64,000 bases of DNA, taken from Chloroflexia bacterium SDU3-3. Its GTDB lineage: Bacteria > Chloroflexota > Chloroflexia > Chloroflexales > Roseiflexaceae. The position numbers and the translations under genes were made by a program. How positions within the stretch are numbered: the first letter of the stretch is position 1; each line of letters begins with the position of its first letter. The notes beneath the pieces are model-generated. The model was not told the origin of the DNA. It saw nothing but the letters and a program-made list of their open reading frames with translations, and did not search any database. Below are positions 58,647-64,000 of the stretch, piece after piece. The stretch spans positions 248,001-312,000 of the forward strand of contig WBOU01000001.1 in assembly GCA_009268125.1 (NCBI GenBank). The letters run 5' to 3'.

Positions 58647-59270
58647 ATGGCACATAACGATCCGCGCTCGCGCGTCTTGGAAAACTATGTCCGCTGGATG
58701 GGAGAGCCAGAAGAGGTATTCGCTCCTGATGAGCTGCCGCCGCACCTCTCGCCCAAACTCGGCGTGCTGCGCTACCCCCACGAGCACTTCTCGGTCTACT
58801 GCACCGCAGGCGCAAGCATGGCGATTCTGCCGCACTCAAAAGAGGTCTATGGGGACAATCGTGGGGTGCGCTTCGAGTATCTTTTTCACGGCCCCAATCA
58901 GCAGCACCAGCGCATCTGCGAACTGCTGATCATGCTGGCAAGCTACCCCTACACCCAGCACATCATCTACGATTCTGGGTTCATCATCCCTATTGGCACT
59001 CCTGTGGCACCTCACTCCAACCTTCGCTATCTCTACCTCACCTACCCCTATCAAGATGACCCGCATATCTTCACCGACACACCGTTTGGCCAGATCTCAA
59101 CCCCGGATCTGCTCATTCAGACTTGGTGGGCGTTCCCCATCTCGCATGAAGAGGCGCTCTTTGTACGCAGCCATGGGCCTACAGCCTTCGATCAGCAGTG
59201 CTACCAGCGGCTGAGCCAGCAGTATGATATCTACAACTTCACACGCCCATCGCTCCTTAGCGAACGATAG
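58647..59270 (+). CDS. Suppressor-of-fused-like (SUFU) domain protein
   Basis: 207 residues. YPHEHFSVYCTAGAS, then ELLIMLASYP, and a late WWAFPISHEEALFVRSHG fit the SUFU family, which in bacteria is often an immunity protein of polymorphic toxins. The ATG follows GAAGAAG. It is 36 bases after the macro-domain gene. No toxin gene is near. Confidence 0.75.
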   Translation: MAHNDPRSRVLENYVRWMGEPEEVFAPDELPPHLSPKLGVLRYPHEHFSVYCTAGASMAILPHSKEVYGDNRGVRFEYLFHGPNQQHQRICELLIMLASYPYTQHIIYDSGFIIPIGTPVAPHSNLRYLYLTYPYQDDPHIFTDTPFGQISTPDLLIQTWWAFPISHEEALFVRSHGPTAFDQQCYQRLSQQYDIYNFTRPSLLSER

Positions 59271-59303
59271 CTACAAGAATCATCACAAAAAAGAAGGTTA
59301 ACA

Positions 59304-59660
59304 GTGGACCACGAGACGATCATCCAGGGCCAGCTTGACGCGTACAATGCGAAGGACATCGAGCGCTTTATGTCATATTGGGATGCGGATGCAGAGTACT
59401 ACGCCCACCCCAACGACCTGCTGGCCAAGGGCGCAGATGCCATCCGGCAGCGCCACATCGCGCGCTTCCAAGAGCCGGACCTCTTTGGGCAGCTTGAGCG
59501 CCGCGATGTGCTGGGCGGCTTCGTCATCGACCACGAGCTGGTGACGCGCAATTTCCCCGGGGGCAAGGCCCAGGTCAAGGTGGTGGCCATCTACGAGCTG
59601 CGCCACGGCAAGATCGCACGGGCCTGGTTTATTGTGGGCGCACCGACGCCGGTGGAGTAA
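59304..59660 (+). CDS. NTF2-like (SnoaL/steroid isomerase-type) protein
   Basis: 118 residues: IIQGQLDAYNAKDIERFMSY, WDADAEYYAHPND, then RQRHIARF and VKVVAIYELRHGKIARAWFI describe the cone-shaped NTF2 fold. The substrate is unknown. A GTG start with AAGAAGG 7 bases upstream. It lies 33 bases after the SUFU-like gene. Confidence 0.85.
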   Translation: MDHETIIQGQLDAYNAKDIERFMSYWDADAEYYAHPNDLLAKGADAIRQRHIARFQEPDLFGQLERRDVLGGFVIDHELVTRNFPGGKAQVKVVAIYELRHGKIARAWFIVGAPTPVE

Positions 59661-59710
59661 GCGCGCCGCGCCGCACCCTTACGACCGCCTAACTAATATC
59701 GGTCAAAGCA

Positions 59711-59739
59711 TTGACAGACATCTTCGGCTTTGCTACACT
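59711..59739 (+). promoter_or_regulatory. Promoter of the alpha/beta hydrolase gene
   Basis: TTGACA (59711-59716), a 17-base spacer and TACACT (59734-59739) with TGC before the -10. The leader is about 85 bases. Confidence 0.75.
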
Positions 59740-59829
59740 CGCACCGCATACCCAACCAACGAGGCGCGATCTTCCCCCAAGAACTGGCCAACCGCCCAGC
59801 AGAAGACATCAACAGCACAAAGGCCGCCG

Positions 59830-60657
59830 ATGACCCAAGCACAGCGATCAACCTATCTTCAAGACGGCATTGAGTGGGTGCATGTGAAGCCCGCCACGCC
59901 AAAGTTCGCCCGCCCGCTCCTCTTCCAGCACGGCATGTGGCACGGTGCGTGGTGCTGGGACTACTGGCAGCAGCTCTTCGCCGAGTGGGGCTGGGAATCG
60001 TACGCCATCAGCCTGCCGGGGCACGGCGGCGCGCCCCGCCAGCGGCCAGCGCGCTGGTGCACGCTGGGCTACTACCTGGGCTTCCTGGCCAGCGCCATCG
60101 AGCGGCTGCCAACACCGCCGATCCTGTTCGCGCACAGCATGGGCGGGGCGCTGGCGCAGTGGTATCTCAAATACCATGGCGACCTGCCTGCTGCGGTGAT
60201 GGTGGCCCCGTGGCCATCGCATATGCTGCTTCCGGCCTTCTGGGGGGCGCTCAGGCGCGACCCGCTCGGCGGGCTGATCAACCAGATCACGCTCACATCC
60301 AACGGCAGCATCCGCACCCCGGCCAGCGCGGCCTCGCTGCTGATCACCAAGGGCGCACGCTACACCCCCGAGGAGCTACACCGCCAGCTCAGCCCCGAGT
60401 CGGGCATCATCCTCTACCAGCACAACCCGCCGTTCTGGTCGCCGCCGCGCCAGGTGCACACGCCCATGCTGTGGTGCGCTGGCGCAGACGATGCGGTCAT
60501 CCCCGAGCCGATGGAGCGGCGCTCTGCCGCGCACTATGGCGCGGAGTACCTGCGCATCCCCAGCGCCGGCCACAACCTGATGATGGAGCACAACGCCCTG
60601 GAGACGGCCCAGAGCATCCAGGCGTGGCTCGCCGAGCGTGATTGGTCAGCCGACTAA
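59830..60657 (+). CDS. Alpha/beta hydrolase
   Basis: 275 residues. Oxyanion region FQHGMWHGAW, nucleophile Ser in AHSMGG, acid Asp in GADDAVIP and His in SAGHNLMME are all in order. The substrate is unknown; it could be an esterase or a hydrolase for lactones. The ATG at 59830 is the only methionine downstream of the promoter before the core. It is a single-gene unit. Confidence 0.9.
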   Translation: MTQAQRSTYLQDGIEWVHVKPATPKFARPLLFQHGMWHGAWCWDYWQQLFAEWGWESYAISLPGHGGAPRQRPARWCTLGYYLGFLASAIERLPTPPILFAHSMGGALAQWYLKYHGDLPAAVMVAPWPSHMLLPAFWGALRRDPLGGLINQITLTSNGSIRTPASAASLLITKGARYTPEELHRQLSPESGIILYQHNPPFWSPPRQVHTPMLWCAGADDAVIPEPMERRSAAHYGAEYLRIPSAGHNLMMEHNALETAQSIQAWLAERDWSAD

Positions 60658-60800
60658 GAGCACAAGCAATAAATGCGTTAGTTGAACCAATGGCTAATAC
60701 CGAAAAGGTCTGTGCGCTTCCCATCCCATAGCTTGACCTTGCCACCGAATATGCAACCGCCAGATGATGTGGCACTCTCGCCAACGATGCGATCATCGCT

Positions 60801-60828
60801 GTAGGGGCGGGCCTCGTGTCCGCCCACG
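60801..60828. repeat. Palindromic repeat, copy 5
   Basis: GTAGGGGCGGGCCTCGTGTC followed by CGCCCACG, the same family as 33629-33763 and 37107-37131. The gap 60658-60992 otherwise holds only the dispersed repeat at 60919. Confidence 0.7.
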
Positions 60829-60918
60829 CCGCATTTCATCGCGTTCATCGCAGGGGCGTTCGATGTTTGCGATGAGATGCGGCGCGGAGAGCATCGGAAC
60901 GCGCCGAAATCATCTCGT

Positions 60919-60970
60919 TCCTTGAAGTCTTAGTGCTAAAACGTGCTGCCGAACAAGAGTGCATCGGCCC
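60919..60970 (+). repeat. Dispersed repeat, copy 3
   Basis: CTTGAAGTCTTAGTGCTAAA, then GTGCTGCCGAACAAGAGTGC and ATCGGCCC align with the copies at 2112 and 24842 but are more diverged. Confidence 0.65.
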
Positions 60971-60992
60971 AACAGCCCGAGGTAGCGCGATC

Positions 60993-61047
60993 TTGACAAC
61001 CGTCCACTTGGACGGTACACTCCTCCATACCGTCCACTTGGACGGTA
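60993..61047 (+). promoter_or_regulatory. tetR promoter with two operators
   Basis: TTGACA (60993-60998), 17-base spacer, TACACT (61016-61021). The spacer is filled by the palindrome ACCGTCCACTTGGACGGT (60999-61016). A second copy, with one more base on each side, is at 61028-61047, over the transcription start. The centres are 30 bases apart, about three helical turns, so two dimers could bind on one face. Confidence 0.85.
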
Positions 61048-61059
61048 TGGAGGAACTCT

Positions 61060-61608
61060 ATGACCAAAAAAGCACCCGAGGAGACGCGCGCCAAGCTCAT
61101 CCAGGCCGCCGTCGCTATTATTGTTGGGCAGGGCGTGGCGCAGCTCAGCCTCAGCGCGGTGGCCCAGGCCGCCCAGGTGAGCAAGGGCGGGCTACTGCAC
61201 CACTTCCCCACCAAAGAAGCCCTGCTCAACGGCATCGACGACCGCTCGACCCAGATCTGGCGGCAGCGCCTCGACGAGGCCCTGGCCAAGGAGCCGGAGG
61301 GCCAGCCGGGCCGCTGGTCGCGAGCCTACATCCACGCCTGCTTCGAGCGCGACCCCGAAGAGCAAGAGCTGCTGCGAGCCATCGCGCGCATCATGAGCAT
61401 CTACCCACCGCTGATCGAGCGCTGGCGCACTATCTACGACCAGATGTGGGCCGAAGTCGGCGACGACGGGCTGCCCCCAGGCCGCGCGCTCAGCATCCAG
61501 GCCGCCTGCGACGGTATCTGGATCGGCGATCTGATCGAGGTAGCCGTCATCCCCGCATCGCAGCTCGCCGCCGTGCGCGCCGACCTCATGAGGCTCAGCT
61601 ATGTCTGA
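61060..61608 (+). CDS. TetR-family repressor
   Basis: 182 residues. Helix-turn-helix: LIQAAVAIIVGQGVAQLSLS, AVAQAAQVSKGGLLHHFPTK, ALLNGI. The C-terminal ligand domain is helical. GGAGGA lies 5 bases before the ATG. It overlaps the MFS gene by 8 bases. Two palindromes over its own promoter indicate autorepression; release by a drug or metabolite would also turn on the pump. Confidence 0.93.
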   Translation: MTKKAPEETRAKLIQAAVAIIVGQGVAQLSLSAVAQAAQVSKGGLLHHFPTKEALLNGIDDRSTQIWRQRLDEALAKEPEGQPGRWSRAYIHACFERDPEEQELLRAIARIMSIYPPLIERWRTIYDQMWAEVGDDGLPPGRALSIQAACDGIWIGDLIEVAVIPASQLAAVRADLMRLSYV

Positions 61609-62875
61609 GCATATCACCCCAACGACCGGGATGCACGGCGATCTGCAGGGCTGGGATACGATCCGCTGGCGGGCGCGCTTCTTCACCATCTGGTCAGGGC
61701 AGGCGCTCTCGCTCACGGGCAGCGCGCTCACGCAGTTTGTGCTGCTCTGGTGGATCACGCAGACCACCGGCTCGGCCAGCGCCCTAACGATCGCCGGAAT
61801 GATGGCGCTGCTGCCGCTGGCGCTATTCGGGCCGCTGGGCGGAACCCTGGCCGACCGCTGGAGCCGCCGCGCGATCATGATCGTGGCCGACCTGATCACC
61901 GCGCTGTGCATGGTGGTGCTCATCCTACTGTTTGAATCGGAGCAGGTGCAGCTCTGGCACGTGTACTGCCTGGTGTTCATCCGCAGCACCATGCAGGCGT
62001 TCCAGAACCCTGCGGCGGCGGCCAGCACCAGCATGCTGGTGCCGCCCACATGGCTCACCCGCGCCTCGGGGATGAACCAGACCCTGCAGGGCCTGATGAG
62101 CGTGGCCGCCGCCCCGCTGGGCGCGGTGGCGCTGGGCGTGATGCCGCTGCAGGGCGCGCTGATGATCGACGTGGTCACGGCCATCCTAGGCATTACGCCG
62201 CTGCTGTTCTACCGCATCCCGCAGCCATCGCGCGGCGGCAGTGCGCACACCGGCATCTGGCAGGATTTCCGCCAGGGCCTGCGCATGCTGGGCCGCAGCC
62301 GTGGCCTGCTGTGGCTGTACGGCCTGATGATGCTGATGATCGGCGTACTGATGCCCTCGTTCATGCTGCTGCCGCTGCTGGTGCGCAACGACTTCGGCGG
62401 CGGCGCGGGGCACGTGGCCTTTATGGAAAGCCTGAGCGGCGCGGGCATGCTGCTGGGCGGGCTGCTGATCAGCGCCGTGGCCCTGCCGTGGAAGCGTATC
62501 CACGTGGTGCTGGTGGGCTACGCGCTCTCGAACCTAGCGGTAGTGCTGACCGGCCTTGTGCCAAACGACATGTTCTGGCTGGCGGTGCTGTGGTGGTTCC
62601 TCAGCAGCGTGCTGTATGTGGTGGGCAACGCGCCGATCATCGCGATCATCCAGACCATTGTGCCCAACCAGCTGCAGGGCCGCGCGCTGGCGCTCTCATC
62701 CACCATGGTGGGTCTGGCGGGGCCGCTGGGGCTGGCGCTGGCCGCGCCGCTCACCACCGCGCTCGGCCCGCGCGGGCTGCTGGTGGGCGGCGGGGTGCTG
62801 GCCACACTGATCACGCTGGTGGGCTTTCTCTCGCCCAGCCTGATGCGTATTGAGGAGCAGCGCATCCAAGAATAA
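61601..62875 (+). CDS. MFS efflux transporter
   Basis: 424 residues, about 12 hydrophobic segments. The loop between helices 2 and 3 reads GPLGGTLADRWSRR, the standard MFS motif. The overall pattern resembles the macrolide-efflux and enterobactin-exporter type (MefA/EntS). It probably exports a toxic compound. It is coupled to tetR by overlap and ends at a terminator that overlaps its stop. Confidence 0.9.
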   Translation: MSEHITPTTGMHGDLQGWDTIRWRARFFTIWSGQALSLTGSALTQFVLLWWITQTTGSASALTIAGMMALLPLALFGPLGGTLADRWSRRAIMIVADLITALCMVVLILLFESEQVQLWHVYCLVFIRSTMQAFQNPAAAASTSMLVPPTWLTRASGMNQTLQGLMSVAAAPLGAVALGVMPLQGALMIDVVTAILGITPLLFYRIPQPSRGGSAHTGIWQDFRQGLRMLGRSRGLLWLYGLMMLMIGVLMPSFMLLPLLVRNDFGGGAGHVAFMESLSGAGMLLGGLLISAVALPWKRIHVVLVGYALSNLAVVLTGLVPNDMFWLAVLWWFLSSVLYVVGNAPIIAIIQTIVPNQLQGRALALSSTMVGLAGPLGLALAAPLTTALGPRGLLVGGGVLATLITLVGFLSPSLMRIEEQRIQE

Positions 62876-62896
62876 AAGCGCGAACCTCGCTTTTTC
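62874..62896 (+). terminator. Terminator of the tetR-MFS unit
   Basis: AAAAGCG (62874-62880) pairs with CGCTTTT (62888-62894) around a 7-base loop and runs into T. Confidence 0.65.
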
Positions 62897-62953
62897 CTGA
62901 TGATTTTGTCAGCTTGGCACATGAAAGCGCCTCTGTAACCGATAGAGAAAGAA

Positions 62954-62962
62954 TGATATAAT
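62954..62962 (+). promoter_or_regulatory. Extended -10 promoter box of the glycosyltransferase genes
   Basis: TGA-TATAAT, about 77 bases before the ATG at 63040. Confidence 0.6.
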
Positions 62963-63039
62963 CTCCCTCAAAATCGTGTGCAAACAGAATAGGTACCGAT
63001 CGCCCAGATTCTGCGGGCATGTGCCGGTATGAGGGATAG

Positions 63040-63951
63040 ATGCCAGATATAGCCACGCTCCCAACGATAGCAGAACCCGCACGATCCACACCACTGGTGG
63101 CGATCATCACGCTGAACTGGAACCGCCCGCGCGAGACACTAGCCTTCCTGGCCTCGTGCGCGCAGCTCGACTACCCCAGCCTGATCACGCTGGTGGTGGA
63201 CAACGCATCGCAGGATGACTCGGTAGCGCAGGTGGCCGCCCACTTCCCCCGCGCCGAGCTGGTGGTGAACGAGCGCAACCTGGGCTTCGCCGCAGGCATG
63301 AACGTGGGCATGCGCCGCGCCATGGCGCTGGGTGCCGACTACGTGTTCTTGGCCAACAACGACACCGTGATCGCCCCCGACGCCATCGGACAGCTGGTCG
63401 AGGCCGCCCAGGCCGCCCAGGCCGACATCGCCACGCCCGCGATCTACTACGCCCAGGGGCCAGCCCGCATCTGGTGGACGGGCGGCTACCGGCGCTGGCC
63501 CACGCTGGAGATACGGCCCTGCGCCGAGGGCGAGCTGGGCGCGGGGCCGCTGGCGGTGGATTTTGTGACCGGCTGCGGGATGCTGCTCTCGCGGCGCTGC
63601 ATCGAGCAGGTCGGCCTGTTCGACGAGCGCTTCTTCATGTACTACGAGGACTCCGACTACTGCCTGCGCGCCCGCGCCGCTGGCTGCACGGCAATTGTGG
63701 TGCCTGGCGCGCGCATGTGGCATCGGGTGGCCACCTCGCTGGGCGGCAGCGACTCGCCGGGCGAGCGCTACCACATCGCGCGCAGCAGCGTGCAGTTCTT
63801 CCGCAAGCACACACGCGGCTGGGCTTGGCTGGTGGTGGCCCCCTACCGCAGCGCCAGCGCCCTGCGCACGCTGCTGCGGCTGCTGCGCCGCCGCCAGCCC
63901 AGCGCCGCCGCCGCCCACCTGCGCGGCCTGTGGCACGGGGCCACCCAATGA
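63040..63951 (+). CDS. Glycosyltransferase family 2
   Basis: 303 residues, GT-A fold. LVAIITLNWNRP (donor loop), LVVDNASQDDS, NERNLGFAAGMNVGMRRAM and FLANNDT (DxD-like position) mark the rhamnosyltransferase-like GT2 group; FFMYYEDSDYCLRARAAG holds the acceptor-side acid. It adds a sugar to a lipid-linked or surface glycan, on the cytoplasmic face. The stop overlaps the next start as ATGA. Confidence 0.93.
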   Translation: MPDIATLPTIAEPARSTPLVAIITLNWNRPRETLAFLASCAQLDYPSLITLVVDNASQDDSVAQVAAHFPRAELVVNERNLGFAAGMNVGMRRAMALGADYVFLANNDTVIAPDAIGQLVEAAQAAQADIATPAIYYAQGPARIWWTGGYRRWPTLEIRPCAEGELGAGPLAVDFVTGCGMLLSRRCIEQVGLFDERFFMYYEDSDYCLRARAAGCTAIVVPGARMWHRVATSLGGSDSPGERYHIARSSVQFFRKHTRGWAWLVVAPYRSASALRTLLRLLRRRQPSAAAAHLRGLWHGATQ

Positions 63952-64000
63952 GCAGGCCGCTGCGCATCCTGATGATCGTGTTCAATCCGGTGGGCAAGGG
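63948..64000 (+). CDS. Start of a glycosyltransferase-like gene (cut by the window)
   Basis: Only 17 codons are seen (SRPLRILMIVFNPVGKG). This opening is typical of GT-B (family 4) glycosyltransferases. It is translationally coupled to the GT2 gene. Confidence 0.55.
   Translation, partial: MSRPLRILMIVFNPVGK

Overview
The window is a GC-rich bacterial chromosome segment, probably from a Chloroflexota (Chloroflexia) organism. This is inferred from the mix of gene families, strong GC3 bias, leaderless or short-leader genes with extended -10 boxes of the form TGn-TAYAAT, and dispersed palindromic repeats. It has not been checked against a database.

Layout. 1-11 kb is mostly ordinary chromosome: a Tat-exported superoxide dismutase, a HAD phosphatase, ilvD, a large membrane protein, a DUF5666 secreted protein, a padR-modA-modB unit without modC, and a zinc-ribbon membrane protein. 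11.1-11.7 kb holds four tandem tRNA-Lys(CTT) genes on the minus strand, divergent from a tRNA-Arg(CCG). Immediately beyond the tRNA-Arg is an AT-rich foreign patch: a GIY-YIG-like nuclease gene, a lone tnpB element, and a complete IS200/IS605 element (tnpA+tnpB). 15.9-24.3 kb holds an ABC exporter (FtsX-like permease plus ATPase), a VanY-like peptidase, a two-component system and a fused membrane/spermidine-synthase-like protein.

25.2-52.2 kb is a 27-kb defence island, all on the plus strand. I read it as an enlarged class 1 DISARM system: drmMI (adenine methylase), drmD (SNF2-like helicase), then a long insert, then drmA and drmB. The insert carries a frameshifted rmuC, a tnpB remnant, an unrecognised hydrophobic-hairpin/coiled-coil protein with its own promoter and palindrome, a DUF262-HNH-HEPN protein, a DUF4011/SF1 helicase/nuclease/DUF3320 protein, and a RelE-like/UvrD-like helicase fusion. 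The last two run into drmA-drmB with gaps or overlaps of only a few bases, so they are probably expressed with DISARM. No drmC (phospholipase D-like) gene is seen.

52.2-60.7 kb is an accessory zone with short genes and decay: two VOC proteins, an Imm5-type immunity gene and a neighbour that are both frameshifted, a macro-domain protein, a SUFU-like protein, a MarR regulator with a palindromic divergent control region, an HxlR remnant, and a 1-kb stretch with duplicated debris. 61-62.9 kb is a TetR/MFS efflux pair with two operator palindromes. The window ends in two glycosyltransferase genes, the last one cut by the edge.
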